Positions 49,203 to 60,386 of a DNA stretch of 64,000 bases are shown one piece after another (within the stretch, counting starts at the first letter, position 1; every line of letters starts with the position of its first letter). The translations under genes were made by a program, and so were the position numbers. The stretch is from assembly GCA_913009685.1 (NCBI GenBank), contig CAJVXP010000006.1, forward strand, positions 17,345 through 81,344, read 5' to 3'. The notes below the pieces were generated by a model, which was not told where the DNA came from, made no database searches, and saw only the letters and a program-made list of their open reading frames with translations. This DNA comes from an uncultured Bacteroidota bacterium. GTDB taxonomy: Bacteria > Bacteroidota > Bacteroidia > Bacteroidales > F082.

Positions 49203-50699
49203 TTATTTTAACTTTTTACTTTGACCGGGAACAAATTGATAGGCGCCGAGGTCGGGAGCCTGTCCGCGGGGATTTCCAGGCAGGTCGTACGGCGCAGCCG
49301 CACTAATGGCCGGGTCGCCTTTGCCAATGGCCGGTGATAACGTGTCAAGGCGATAATCCCGGTTCTCAATATCCATAAATTTCGGATCCTCGTTTTTGAT
49401 GATTTGGTTGAAATAAGCAGGATTGTTCATTTTTAAACGGGTTTTCACCAGACAATGGTCGAGAAAATAAGCAGAGTCGGCACCGGCAACCATGGCTGTA
49501 CTAAATTCGTTGTCGTTGTATCCGTAAATAATACTGTTTCCCAGCGTGAAATGCATGGGGGCCGGGACAGGCTGGTTGTTGGTGTCGGGCAGAAAATTGG
49601 TAAGCATAACAGCCGGATTGTTCCGGATGGAATATGGCCAGTAATTGGCCAGCGTGCTCTGGATAAAATGGTAATTGCCGCCGCCGGTAAGCGCGAGACA
49701 ATAACCACCGCAGTTGGCAACCACCAGATTTTTGGCATTAATATTATAATCTTTGCTGAGGATTCCTGCTCCGTTCATATTTTCAATCACAACATTTTCA
49801 AGCAAGAGCTTGTTTTCGGTTTTCTGAAAAAACGATTCGGCCTGAATACCGACAAATCCGTTTTTGATGACGGCATTTTTTATCACATCGTCGCTGCCGG
49901 CCGGACCTTCCATTATCCAGATACGATCCCACTGACCTGGAAGTTCGGCATAATCGGTTTCTAACCTGTCACCCTGAAAAATTACAGGTTGTTCTCTTGT
50001 CCCGGAAACGGTAAGCTTTCCGTTGGCATATACCCAGAGTCCCGAATTTTTATGAAAATATATTTTTGTCCCTGCGGTAATATTCAGGCTGCCGTAAGAA
50101 TTGATAACGGCAAATCCGTAAATCACAATTGGCTTTTTATCAGTCCACTGCACATTTTCGAGGCTGTCGGCTACAATTTTGTACGAAGGGAATCCGGGCG
50201 TATGATGGTCAGCCAGTATGTAATGCGCATTTTTTCCCCAGGCTATTAATTTGATACTCTGCTCATGGCCGTTGGTATTAAAAAGCAACCGGTCTTCTAC
50301 CACAAACGGGTTGGCTGCATTGTTGGGATCGATGGTTACGCGGGCAAAGATAAAAAGACTGTCGCCACCACGAATTTCCACATTCCGCTTGTCGAAAGTG
50401 GCCTCACCGTCCACATTGATACGGAAATCCGATACTGCTCCTTTTTCTAACCGGATATCGGAGATTCTTATCTTCGAACTCCCCCAATTATAAACTTTCA
50501 ACCGGTGTGTGGCGGAACCCAGCGACGTGAATACCGTATCGAAAATGATGGAATCATTGGAAAAAGCCAGCTTGAAATCGGGGTTTGTGTTAAGAATGTC
50601 TTTCTTACATGCGGTCAACATCAGAATACCGGAAAGGAGAAGAAGAAGTCCTGACCGGACTGTTGTTGTAAAAGGATTTATTTTGAATAAAGGTTTCAA
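49203..50699 (-). CDS. Lipoprotein with right-handed beta-helix-like repeats
   Basis: Lipobox GILMLTACKKD; Pectate-lyase-like repeat region; C-term PRGQAPDLGAYQFVPG. Confidence 0.7.
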   Translation of the reverse strand: MKPLFKINPFTTTVRSGLLLLLSGILMLTACKKDILNTNPDFKLAFSNDSIIFDTVFTSLGSATHRLKVYNWGSSKIRISDIRLEKGAVSDFRINVDGEATFDKRNVEIRGGDSLFIFARVTIDPNNAANPFVVEDRLLFNTNGHEQSIKLIAWGKNAHYILADHHTPGFPSYKIVADSLENVQWTDKKPIVIYGFAVINSYGSLNITAGTKIYFHKNSGLWVYANGKLTVSGTREQPVIFQGDRLETDYAELPGQWDRIWIMEGPAGSDDVIKNAVIKNGFVGIQAESFFQKTENKLLLENVVIENMNGAGILSKDYNINAKNLVVANCGGYCLALTGGGNYHFIQSTLANYWPYSIRNNPAVMLTNFLPDTNNQPVPAPMHFTLGNSIIYGYNDNEFSTAMVAGADSAYFLDHCLVKTRLKMNNPAYFNQIIKNEDPKFMDIENRDYRLDTLSPAIGKGDPAISAAAPYDLPGNPRGQAPDLGAYQFVPGQSKKLK

Positions 50700-50864
50700 T
50701 GAAAAATTTGCTTTAAGTTATTGCAAAGATAGAGAACAATTCTAATGACGACAACCTATATCGATGCCTGAAACAAGTTGACCCTTTTTAACAAAAAATA
50801 ATTGACAATAAACGGTGTTTTGCCAGGGTAAAGAATAAACACTAAAAGTTCTGCAGAATAATTT

Positions 50865-52721
50865 CTATGCTACTTTTCCATCTACCACATCCTCTTCAAA
50901 TCGCAGGTTGTTGATAATAAATTCCTGCCTTTGAGGCGTATTTTTACCCATATAAAAAGCCAGAGTTTCCGCCACGGAAGATTCCCTTTTTAGGATGACC
51001 GGGTCGAGACGCATGCTTTTGCCAATAAAGTATTTAAACTCTCCGGGTGAAATTTCTCCCAGCCCTTTGAAGCGGGTAATCTCCGGATGTGGTTTTAGCT
51101 TTGCGATGGCCTTAATGCGCTCTTCATCCGAGTAGCAGTAAAGAGTCTCTTTCTTGTTCCTGACACGAAATAATGGGGTTTGCAAGATATGCAGATGACC
51201 CGTTTTCACCAGATCCGGATAAAACTGCAGAAAAAAGGTTAGGAGCAACAGACGAATGTGCATGCCGTCAACATCCGCATCGGTTGCCACCACAATATTG
51301 TTATAACGCAGGTTCTCAAGACTTTCATCAATATTCAAAGCAGCCTGCAAAAGGTTAAACTCCTCATTTTGGTAAACAATCTTTTTGCTTAGCCCGTAAC
51401 TGTTCAATGGTTTCCCTTTGAGGCTGAAAACAGCCTGGGTTTGTACATCGCGCGATTTGGTGATAGAGCCGCTGGCAGAATCACCCTCGGTGATAAACAA
51501 TGTGGACTCTAATCTTTTTTCATGGTTTGAGTTAAGATGAACACGGCAGTCACGCAGCTTTTTGTTGTGCAAACTGGCTTTTTTCACACTTTCCCGAGCC
51601 AGCTTTTTAATGCCGGCCATATCTTTACGTTCTTTTTCCGATTGCAGGATTTTCCTGTAGAGCTCCTCGGCAGTTTTGGAATGAATGTGCAAATAGTTAT
51701 CTAAGTTACGTTTGATAATATCGCTGACATAATTACGCACGGTTTGTCCGCCCGGCTCCAAATATTGCGAGCCCAGTTTGGTTTTGGTCTGCGATTCGAA
51801 AACAGGCTCCTGAACTTTTATGCTAAGGGTGGCAACCAACGAAGTACGTATGTCACTCGTTTCAAAATCTTTCTTGTAAAATTCACGGATGGTCTTTACA
51901 AGTGCTTCTCTGAAAGCGCTTTGGTGCGTTCCTCCCTGGGTGGTGTGCTGCCCGTTTACGAAAGAGTAGTACTCCTCGCTATAAGAACGTGAGCTGTGCG
52001 AAAAAGCACATTCAAAATCGTCTTCCCTGATGTGAATGATAGGATAGTGAAGTGGCCCGTTACCGTTAATATTGTGCTCAAGCAAATCAAGAAGCCCGTT
52101 TTTGGCTTGCAAACGCTGCCCGTTGAAAATGATAGTAAGCCCGTTGTTAAGAAAAACATAATTCCACAGTTTCTCCTCCACATATTCAAAGATATAACGA
52201 ATGTTTCCGAAAATGTCCTCGTCAGGAATAAAACTTATAATGGTTCCCTGCTTTAAATCAGTAGGCTGAATCCCCCCATCTTTTACCAGCTTACCGCAAT
52301 GGTATTCTACAATTTTCGTTTTCCCATCTCTGATGGATTGTGTCTCGAAAAAGCTGGACAAAGCATTTACTGCTTTGGCGCCGACACCGTTGAGTCCCAC
52401 AGTTTTCTTAAAGATCTTGGAATCATATTTTGCGCCTGTATTTATCTGACTTACACAAGCTTTCACTTTCCCCAATGGCATGCCGCGACCATAGTCACGA
52501 ACAGTAACCATCTTTTCATTGATAGTAACTTCAATTACTTTACCGTGTCCCATGACATACTCGTCAATGGAGTTGTCCATCACCTCTTTCAGTAAGACAT
52601 AAATTCCATCATCCGGCGAACTGCCATCTCCCAGTTTACCGATATACATTCCCGGCCTGAGCCTGATGTGTTCTTTCCAGTCAAGAGATCTTATGCTGTC
52701 ATCATTGTATTCTGCAGACAT
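50865..52721 (-). CDS. parE: DNA topoisomerase IV subunit B
   Basis: GHKL ATPase [49 protein letters not shown]. Confidence 0.93.
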   Translation of the reverse strand: MSAEYNDDSIRSLDWKEHIRLRPGMYIGKLGDGSSPDDGIYVLLKEVMDNSIDEYVMGHGKVIEVTINEKMVTVRDYGRGMPLGKVKACVSQINTGAKYDSKIFKKTVGLNGVGAKAVNALSSFFETQSIRDGKTKIVEYHCGKLVKDGGIQPTDLKQGTIISFIPDEDIFGNIRYIFEYVEEKLWNYVFLNNGLTIIFNGQRLQAKNGLLDLLEHNINGNGPLHYPIIHIREDDFECAFSHSSRSYSEEYYSFVNGQHTTQGGTHQSAFREALVKTIREFYKKDFETSDIRTSLVATLSIKVQEPVFESQTKTKLGSQYLEPGGQTVRNYVSDIIKRNLDNYLHIHSKTAEELYRKILQSEKERKDMAGIKKLARESVKKASLHNKKLRDCRVHLNSNHEKRLESTLFITEGDSASGSITKSRDVQTQAVFSLKGKPLNSYGLSKKIVYQNEEFNLLQAALNIDESLENLRYNNIVVATDADVDGMHIRLLLLTFFLQFYPDLVKTGHLHILQTPLFRVRNKKETLYCYSDEERIKAIAKLKPHPEITRFKGLGEISPGEFKYFIGKSMRLDPVILKRESSVAETLAFYMGKNTPQRQEFIINNLRFEEDVVDGKVA

Positions 52722-52900
52722 TTTTCTGAATTTGCTGCAAAAATAGAGGAATGACTAAAGAAAACAACGTCCGGACGAAATAGTTTTTAAACATCGTTTG
52801 TTGAAAACATTGAGATAATAAGGGATTAGGAAGGATTTCTCAAAAAAAAGCCACTGCTCAAACTGTCAGGGCTTTTATTTGAACGGGCGGTTCTCAAACC

Positions 52901-53357
52901 CTATTTTTCCTCTTTGGTGCTGATGCCAAATACCAGATATAAAGGGCAAAAACTTATAAATGCTGTCAGAAAAGGAACCAATGCAATGAGTCCCCACCAG
53001 CTTTTGTAGTAACCTGAGTTCGATATAAGATTTATCTCACAGAAAGCCAATAGCATATCAGATTTGTTGCTAAAAATCATGAAGTTATAGCGGGTTATAT
53101 CAAGTGATTTTTAGTGCAAAGATGGTGTGCTATTGGCTTTTCCACTAGTAAATTTCGATAATTAGCCCATATACTTCCTCAAATTTACTCGAATTATCCC
53201 GATAGTACTTCATAAATTTGAGTTGTCTATGAACTAATTATCTGAAACTGTGAGCAAAGCTTATATCGAACTCAGGTTAGTAATAACCCGGTGCGGCAAT
53301 CACAATACCCAAAATAATCCGGATAATTTTGTCTGTACTTCCAATATTCTGTTTCAT
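52901..53357 (-). pseudogene. DUF2892 (YgaP-like) small membrane protein gene interrupted by a 266-bp element
   Basis: MKQNIGSTDKIIRIILGIVIAAPGY (53357-53283) + YYKSWWGLIALVPFLTAFISFCPLYLVFGISTKEEK (53011-52901) join in frame. Confidence 0.85.
53012..53277. mobile_element. MITE-like non-coding element with 18-bp perfect TIRs and 5-bp TSD (TAGTA)
   Basis: ACCTGAGTTCGATATAAG at 53012-53029, reverse complement at 53260-53277; TAGTA at 53007-53011 and 53278-53282; no ORF. Confidence 0.9.
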
Positions 53358-53421
53358 AGTGATATGTTTATAAATTTAAGGCGAAAATATATTGGAAAAC
53401 ATAGAATATTGGTGATAAAAG

Positions 53422-54057
53422 TTACATTGGTGCCAAAATTTCAATTTTAGACCGGTAATTAATAATTTTGCCATCCCTCTCCAGCTGTTTTAATAACCGG
53501 GAAATCACTTCTCTCGCTGTTCCCAGCTCATCGGCCAGATGCTGATGGGTTGTGTGAATGGTATTCTCACCGGCTTTTTTCTGTTTTTGTTTTAAATGCT
53601 GAATTAGTCTGAAATCCATAGTTTTAAAAGCAATGGAGTCAATAAAAAGTATCAGCTCATTAAAACGGTTGTGAAAAAGCAGAAGAAGAAAATCGTTAAA
53701 CTGGGGATAACGATAATGCAAATCTTTTATGATATCGACAGGTATAGCAAGCATTTTTGTTTCCATTTCTGTTTCGGCATAGGCCACACTTTTTGTCCGG
53801 TTAAGTCCCGCCGCAATAGAAAGTGCACAGCTTTCGCCCGGGTTGATGTAATAAAGCAAAATTTCTTTTCCCGATTCGTCCTGACGCATGACTCTTATCC
53901 TTCCTTCAAACACCAGCGGAACTACCTTGATGTACTTATCTTCCTCAAGGACTTTGGTGTGTGCCGGAACGGTAATGAATTGGCTTCTATCCATCAGTTC
54001 ATCTACCAGACTCTTGTCATAAAAAATCTTTCTCAAAAAGCGATAAATTGTGTCCAT
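53422..54057 (-). CDS. Crp/Fnr family transcriptional regulator
   Basis: cNMP-binding fold, INPGESCALSIAAGL, C-term HTH HQHLADELGTAREVISRLLKQLERDG. Confidence 0.92.
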   Translation of the reverse strand: MDTIYRFLRKIFYDKSLVDELMDRSQFITVPAHTKVLEEDKYIKVVPLVFEGRIRVMRQDESGKEILLYYINPGESCALSIAAGLNRTKSVAYAETEMETKMLAIPVDIIKDLHYRYPQFNDFLLLLFHNRFNELILFIDSIAFKTMDFRLIQHLKQKQKKAGENTIHTTHQHLADELGTAREVISRLLKQLERDGKIINYRSKIEILAPM

Positions 54058-54326
54058 ATACTTCAGGTTTTTTTCAAAAGTAATTATAATTTCTATATTC
54101 CTTATTTAAGGTATTGAATACTTCATAGGAAGTATTCCGCAAAAATAGTCTGTTAGCCGGAGCAGCATGTTACACAATTGTGGCAAAAACTTATATAATT
54201 TTCGGTTCATCACAAATAATGAGGATACTTGCTGATGCAAGTTAAAAGATTTTCAGTTTAACTTTAGGGGACTTCTAATAATTCATTCGCTAATTCCTGC
54301 TATTTTTGCCGTAAATTGAAACGCAA

Positions 54327-55391
54327 ATGGAACTGGAAAAGAGGATACGGGCTTTTGTACGGTTGGGGAGCGCACTGAGAGAGGTTTTCGGTGAGGAAGA
54401 GGCCTCCTTTACCCCGGCTGAAACGGCAAAAATGGAGCTGCTGCGTAAAGAAGCGGATGAAACTGCTTTTTATAATGCGTGGTTTACCAAAGATTTTGTT
54501 TACAGGGCTTTGCTGGCGCTGGGAGAAAGTATGCGGGAAGAGAAACTGCGAAAATGGTTGTCGGCTTACAATTTTGCCCCGGAGGCAATTTTTCAGCCGA
54601 AGACGGTGGGGGTAGTCATGGCGGGAAATGTGCCGGCAGTAGGTTTTCACGATTTTTTAAGTGTGCTTATAAGTGGCCATCGTATCCTGGCACGGCTCTC
54701 TTCGGATGACAAGAAACTGTTGCCGGCTATGGCAGAGGTGTTGATGGCCATTGCCCCTGAATTCAGTAATTACATCACATTTACCGAAGGGCAATTAAAA
54801 GCTTTTGATGCCATTATTGCCACCGGCAGTAACAATACTTCACGCTATTTTGAGTACTATTTCGGGAAATATCCAAATATCATCCGCAAAAACAGAAATG
54901 GTGTTGCTGTCCTTACGGGAAACGAAACGGAAGAGCAGCTGAAAGCTCTTGCTGCGGATGTTTTTCTTTATTTCGGGCTGGGTTGCCGGAATGTTGCCAA
55001 GTTGTTTGTTCCCGAAAACTATGTTTTTGAACCACTGTTGAAAGTTTTTGATGAATGGAAACAGGTAAACGAAAATCATAAGTATTTTAACAATTACGAA
55101 TACAACAAAGCCATTTTTCTTGTGAATGGCCACACGCACTTTGATACGGGCAATCTGTTGATAGTGGAGGATGATAAATTTGCTTCGCCGGTGAGTGTTT
55201 TGCATTATGAATATTATTCCGGTCCGGTTGCTTTGCGAAACTATTTAATGGCGAATAATACGCTGATACAATGTGTTGTTTCTGAGGCTGATTTTTTTAA
55301 AGATACTGTGCCTGTGGGAGAAAGCCAGTCGCCGGAGCTATGGAATTATGCCGATGGTGTGGATACGATGGCTTTTTTGCAAAGACTTTAA
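54327..55391 (+). CDS. Acyl-CoA reductase (LuxC-like)
   Basis: VGVVMAGNVPAVGFHDFLSVLISGH, FGLGCRNVAKLFVPENY. Confidence 0.85.
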   Translation: MELEKRIRAFVRLGSALREVFGEEEASFTPAETAKMELLRKEADETAFYNAWFTKDFVYRALLALGESMREEKLRKWLSAYNFAPEAIFQPKTVGVVMAGNVPAVGFHDFLSVLISGHRILARLSSDDKKLLPAMAEVLMAIAPEFSNYITFTEGQLKAFDAIIATGSNNTSRYFEYYFGKYPNIIRKNRNGVAVLTGNETEEQLKALAADVFLYFGLGCRNVAKLFVPENYVFEPLLKVFDEWKQVNENHKYFNNYEYNKAIFLVNGHTHFDTGNLLIVEDDKFASPVSVLHYEYYSGPVALRNYLMANNTLIQCVVSEADFFKDTVPVGESQSPELWNYADGVDTMAFLQRL

Positions 55392-55464
55392 ACAACTTCA
55401 TAGCATAGTTTGTTATACTTCGGAAACCGTTTTGGGAAAAAGCAGAAAAAATCTCTGTAAAAAA

Positions 55465-55496
55465 TTTGGATATTAATGGGGAATAAGATATTTTTG
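55465..55496 (+). promoter_or_regulatory. Promoter of rpmE2
   Basis: TTTG 55465-55468, TATTTTTG 55489-55496, 20-nt spacer. Confidence 0.65.
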
Positions 55497-55531
55497 CACC
55501 CCCAAAATTGATAGGAAAAAAACAAAGAAAA

Positions 55532-55795
55532 ATGAAAAAAGATATTCATCCTAAGAATTACAGACTGGTTGTTTTTAAAGACATGTCTAACGACTACGCT
55601 TTTATCACCCGCTCAACTGTTAATACCAAAGACACCATTAAATGGGAAGATGGTAACGAATATCCTTTGGTGAAACTGGAAATTTCAAACAAGTCGCATC
55701 CCTTTTTCACCGGGAAAATGAAACTGGTGGATACAGCAGGCCGTGTGGATAAATTCCGCAACCGTTACAAAAAGTTTCAGGAAAAGAAACAATAA
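55532..55795 (+). CDS. rpmE2: 50S ribosomal protein L31 type B
   Basis: [51 protein letters not shown]; no zinc CxxC. Confidence 0.95.
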   Translation: MKKDIHPKNYRLVVFKDMSNDYAFITRSTVNTKDTIKWEDGNEYPLVKLEISNKSHPFFTGKMKLVDTAGRVDKFRNRYKKFQEKKQ

Positions 55796-55936
55796 TCAGG
55801 AAAAGGTTTAGCATTAAGCCCTTGTCGGTTCCGGCAGGGGTTTTTGGTTTGAAATTGCCTGAGAATAATATCGATTTTCTTTTGCCGGAATTTTTTTTCG
55901 CCGTATCTTAGCCCTTTTACAAAACCTTGGAGTTTT

Positions 55937-57115
55937 ATGAATTATATCCTTTTTGATGGTGTGGTTCAGGACAATCTGCTGCCTTTCACCTTTACCCGGC
56001 CTGTAGCGGATATCAGGCTGGGAATTACCACTATTCGCGAAAAATGGGAATATTTTCTCAAACAAAAAACCTCTTCTTTCACGCGCGACTATCTTGCGGA
56101 AAAGTTTCCCATCGTAGCAAGGGGAGAGAATATTTTGATTAACGCTTCCGTTTTACCCGATAAAGATTTGGCTGAGCAGGTCATAAGCCTTAAGGAAGGA
56201 ATGGCGCTGGTACATGGCGATTTGATGATTGCCATGTCAGTACATGCTGAAGATATTGAAAAAATGGATGACGTTGAGCATGAAGTTGTGGAGGTAAACC
56301 GGGAGATCAGGCAACTGCAGCACGTTTGGGAAATCTTCTCTATGAACAACAATACCATCAAGGATGATTTTTTACGGTTGACTGCCGGCCGGAAATCACG
56401 GCCTCTCAGCAAAACAAACTTCGTGCAGGGTGATGTGTCAGATATTTTTGTTGAAGATGGTGCGCAGGTAGAATTTGCTTTTTTGAATGCCAACGATGGA
56501 CCAATTTATATCGGAAAAGATGCCGTTATCATGGAAGGTGCCAAAATTCGCGGGCCTTTCGCTCTGTGTGCTCACGCCACGGTGAAAATGGATGCCAAAA
56601 TTTATGGAGGAACTACCATTGGCCCTTACTGTAAAGTGGGAGGGGAGATAAGTAATTCGGTTATTTTCGGATACTCCAACAAAGGACACGACGGTTTTCT
56701 TGGCAATTCCGTACTGGGCGAATGGTGTAATCTCGGGGCGGATACCAACGTTTCCAATCTGAAAAATACTTATGATTCGGTGAAACTCTGGTCGTATGTT
56801 TCGGGGCATTTTGAAAATACCGGGGAGCAATTTTGCGGACTGATGATGGGCGACCACTCCAAAACAGGTATTAACACCATGTTTAATACCGGAACTGTAG
56901 TGGGCGTAAATGCCAATATTTTTGGAGATGGCTACCAGCGTAATTTCATTCCTTCTTTTTCGTGGGGAGGTAAACCGGGCTTGACACATTACAACCTGCC
57001 AAAGGCTTTCAAAGTGGCCGAAGCTGTCTTTGCCCGCCGCGGCAAGCTTTTCGATGAAATGGAAAAGAAGATATTGACACATATTTACGAAATGACTTAC
57101 GACAAGCGCCGGTAG
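55937..57115 (+). CDS. GlmU-like sugar nucleotidyltransferase family protein
   Basis: N-term YILFDGVVQDNLLPFTFTRPVADIRLGI; left-handed beta-helix hexapeptide repeats. Confidence 0.85.
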   Translation: MNYILFDGVVQDNLLPFTFTRPVADIRLGITTIREKWEYFLKQKTSSFTRDYLAEKFPIVARGENILINASVLPDKDLAEQVISLKEGMALVHGDLMIAMSVHAEDIEKMDDVEHEVVEVNREIRQLQHVWEIFSMNNNTIKDDFLRLTAGRKSRPLSKTNFVQGDVSDIFVEDGAQVEFAFLNANDGPIYIGKDAVIMEGAKIRGPFALCAHATVKMDAKIYGGTTIGPYCKVGGEISNSVIFGYSNKGHDGFLGNSVLGEWCNLGADTNVSNLKNTYDSVKLWSYVSGHFENTGEQFCGLMMGDHSKTGINTMFNTGTVVGVNANIFGDGYQRNFIPSFSWGGKPGLTHYNLPKAFKVAEAVFARRGKLFDEMEKKILTHIYEMTYDKRR

Positions 57116-57297
57116 CAAATGTTTTGTTCTGCCAAAATACGTTGGCTTTATCTGTGGTACGGTCATTGCCTTTTTTTGTAGTATTAGGGTGCACAAGACT
57201 TTTTTGGAATTATAAACCAGCGCGTTAAGGTGCTGTAAAAAATGTTTTTCGATGGGCTGCCCCATTAGACTGACAAATTGACTGAGAGGAAATTTTT

Positions 57298-59748
57298 ATG
57301 AAAGATATATTTGCATTGCAGGATATTATGAATGGCGATACTGAATTTTTCCCGCTTTTATCTCCTGAGGATGAGAAAATAATGAATGAGGAGGAAATTC
57401 CTGCGGAGTTGCCTGTTTTGCCGGTGCGAAACACTGTTTTGTTTCCGGGCGTGGTCATTCCCATTACTGCCGGAAGAGATAAAAGCATTAAACTGATTCG
57501 GGATGCTTATCAGGGGAGTAAAATTATCGGCGTTGTGGCGCAGAAAGATGCTGAAACCGAAGATCCTAAAGAAGCTGATTTGCATAAGGTGGGAACCGTG
57601 GCGCGAATCATTAAAATCCTGCAAATGCCTGATGGGAACACCACGGCTATCATTCAGGGAAAGAGGAGATTTACCATTGAAGAAATGTTACGGGAAGAGC
57701 CTTACTTTGTTGCACGTGTAAGAAGCCTCGACACGGGTAAAAATCCTCCCCGGCACGAAATGTTTCATGCGCTGATTTCCTCGATCAGAGATCTTGCGGT
57801 TCAGATTATCGAAAAATCACCGGTTATTCCTTCAGAAGCCGCTTTTGCTATCAACAACATCGAAAGCTCTGTTTTTCTGGTGAATTTTGTTTCTTCCAAC
57901 CTGAACGTGGAAAACAAACAGAAGCAGGAACTGCTGGAAATGACGAATCTTGAAGAACGTGCCAACAAAGTGCTGGAACTGCTTACCAAAGAGCTGCAGG
58001 TGTTGGAGCTGAAAAATCAAATTCAGACAAAGGTGAAAGTCGATTTGGACAAGCAGCAACGCGACTATCTTCTAAACCAGCAACTGAAAACCATTCAGGA
58101 AGAGCTGGGCGGCGGGCCTCATGACCAGGATATTCAGCGTTTGCAGGATAAGGCAGCCAAAAAAAACTGGCCGGAAGAGGTGGACGAAAGTTTTGAAGAA
58201 GAACTGTCGCGGCTGCAGCGTATGAATCCTAATGCTGCCGAGTACTCCATTCAAATGAACTACCTTGAGTTTCTAGTGGATCTGCCATGGAATTCGTTTA
58301 CCAAAGATAATCTTGACCTGAAGCGGGCACAGCGGATTTTGGACAAAGATCATTATGGTCTGGAAAAAATTAAAGAACGTATCATTGAATATCTCGCTGT
58401 GCTGAAGCTGAAAAACGACATGAAAGCGCCTATTCTGTGCTTTGTAGGCCCTCCCGGCGTTGGGAAAACATCGCTGGGACGTTCTGTCGCCCGCGCTTTG
58501 GGAAGGAAATATATCCGTATGTCGCTGGGTGGACTACGTGATGAGTCGGAACTGCGGGGACACCGGAAGACGTACATTGGCGCCATGCCGGGAAGGATTC
58601 TGCAAAACCTGAAGAAAGCACAATCTTCTAATCCGGTATTTATGCTGGACGAAATTGACAAAGTTAGCGGCAACAATTACAGCGGTGATCCACAGGCGGC
58701 ATTGCTCGAAGTTCTCGACCCGGAACAGAATAACACTTTCTACGATAATTATCTCGAACTGGATTACGACCTCTCGAAGGTGATGTTTATTGCTACGGCC
58801 AACAACTTGTCGGGTGTTCATCCTGCACTGATTGATCGTATGGAGATTATTGAGCTGAGCGGATATCTGCTGGAAGAGAAAGTGGAGATAGCCCGCAAAC
58901 ACCTTATTCACAAACAATTTGAAGAAAATGGTATTAAGAAGAGCCAGCTCAGCTTTCCTAAAAAAACACTCGAAACCATTATTGACAAATATACGCGTGA
59001 AGCCGGCGTGCGTTGGCTGGAAAAACAAATTGCCAAAGTCATTCGTAACCGTGCCAAATTCATTGCCATGGGCGAAGATTATGACCCCAAAGTGAAACCT
59101 GAAGCTTTAACGGAAATCCTTGGGAAGCCGCGTTTCTCACGCGATAAACTGGTTTCCAATGAGGTAGCCGGTGTAGTAACCGGATTGGCATGGACGCGGG
59201 TAGGCGGCGAGATATTATTTGTGGAAGTGAGTCTGAGCAAAGGCGATGGTCGCCATTTGAAGCTGACCGGAAACCTCGGTGATGTAATGAAAGAATCAGC
59301 TTCGCTGGCGTATGAATATCTCAGGGCACATGCTGCTTACGTGGATTTGGATCCGGATATTTTCAGCAAATGGAATGTGCATATTCATGTCCCGGAAGGG
59401 GCAACGCCAAAAGACGGACCTTCTGCCGGAGTAACCATGCTTACGGCGCTGGCTTCTGCTTTTACCCATCGCAGGGTGAAGCCGTATCTGGCTATGACAG
59501 GCGAAATTACCCTGCGCGGGAAAGTGCTGCCTGTGGGCGGAATTAAGGAAAAAATTCTGGCGGCCAAACGTGCAAAGATTAAAACTATCCTGCTTTCCCG
59601 TGAAAATGAGAATGACATTGCTGAAATCCCGGAGAAATATATCGAAGGGTTGCAGTTTGTTTACGTTGATAATATGCTGGAGGTGCTCAACTTTGCTTTG
59701 ATGAAGGAAACGGTAGTTGACTCCTGGAAAGAAAGTGCTAAGCAATAG
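57298..59748 (+). CDS. lon: ATP-dependent protease La
   Basis: [23 protein letters not shown], catalytic [28 protein letters not shown]. Confidence 0.97.
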   Translation: MKDIFALQDIMNGDTEFFPLLSPEDEKIMNEEEIPAELPVLPVRNTVLFPGVVIPITAGRDKSIKLIRDAYQGSKIIGVVAQKDAETEDPKEADLHKVGTVARIIKILQMPDGNTTAIIQGKRRFTIEEMLREEPYFVARVRSLDTGKNPPRHEMFHALISSIRDLAVQIIEKSPVIPSEAAFAINNIESSVFLVNFVSSNLNVENKQKQELLEMTNLEERANKVLELLTKELQVLELKNQIQTKVKVDLDKQQRDYLLNQQLKTIQEELGGGPHDQDIQRLQDKAAKKNWPEEVDESFEEELSRLQRMNPNAAEYSIQMNYLEFLVDLPWNSFTKDNLDLKRAQRILDKDHYGLEKIKERIIEYLAVLKLKNDMKAPILCFVGPPGVGKTSLGRSVARALGRKYIRMSLGGLRDESELRGHRKTYIGAMPGRILQNLKKAQSSNPVFMLDEIDKVSGNNYSGDPQAALLEVLDPEQNNTFYDNYLELDYDLSKVMFIATANNLSGVHPALIDRMEIIELSGYLLEEKVEIARKHLIHKQFEENGIKKSQLSFPKKTLETIIDKYTREAGVRWLEKQIAKVIRNRAKFIAMGEDYDPKVKPEALTEILGKPRFSRDKLVSNEVAGVVTGLAWTRVGGEILFVEVSLSKGDGRHLKLTGNLGDVMKESASLAYEYLRAHAAYVDLDPDIFSKWNVHIHVPEGATPKDGPSAGVTMLTALASAFTHRRVKPYLAMTGEITLRGKVLPVGGIKEKILAAKRAKIKTILLSRENENDIAEIPEKYIEGLQFVYVDNMLEVLNFALMKETVVDSWKESAKQ

Positions 59749-59773
59749 AATGTAAGCCTGATTTTTAAAGTAG

Positions 59774-59812
59774 AAAAGGCACTGTCTCTCATGCAGAAAC
59801 AGTGCCTTTTCT
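59774..59812. terminator. Bidirectional terminator after lon
   Basis: AAAAGGCACTGT / ACAGTGCCTTTT. Confidence 0.85.
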
Positions 59813-59833
59813 AAAAGAAAAATATTTTCCTGA

Positions 59834-60292
59834 TTACTTTACAGCTCTCCTGAAGATATAGCGTGTGATGAAGATTCCCCGGCCGTCATCTTTTCCTGCA
59901 TCACTTTCCACACCACTGGTCACAAAAGCAAGCTCCCATCCTTCATCAATAACTTTGTTGATTGTGGAGGTAATCAGCGCATCGTTTGATGCGATGTTCT
60001 GGAAATTAATTCCGACGCCACTGTAAAAGTTCAACAATTTTGTTTCAGCAAAATTACTCACTTTCGCATTGCTGCGTTTCACCTCTTTTTGATGACTCTT
60101 TTTCCCATTAGTTCGCTGGGTGGTAAAGTTAGCAGCATTGGTTTCATCTTTTGTTTCAATAATACGCGATCTGCCCATTCCCATAGGCACAATAGATTCC
60201 ACGCTGGTGATAACCTTGTACTCATACTTTTTTTGCGGGAAAACCATCAGGGCAATAAACATAAAGATAATGGTAAATGTAATCTTTTTCAT
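59834..60292 (-). CDS. Hypothetical secreted protein
   Basis: Signal peptide; YEYKVITSVES start, DEGWELAFVTSG (DUF4177-like pattern). Confidence 0.6.
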   Translation of the reverse strand: MKKITFTIIFMFIALMVFPQKKYEYKVITSVESIVPMGMGRSRIIETKDETNAANFTTQRTNGKKSHQKEVKRSNAKVSNFAETKLLNFYSGVGINFQNIASNDALITSTINKVIDEGWELAFVTSGVESDAGKDDGRGIFITRYIFRRAVK

Positions 60293-60386
60293 AAGGCCCA
60301 GACTTTTAGTTGGTTAATAATAACCACCAAAAATAAGAATAATTTTCCGGCTTGTACACTCCGTTTTAAGCGTCCACGCTAAAGTG

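Noticed and set aside
54327-55391. Bioluminescence (lux) locus suggested by LuxC-like reductase
   Set aside because: No luxA/B/D/E nearby; stand-alone acyl-CoA reductases of this type occur in non-luminous bacteria.
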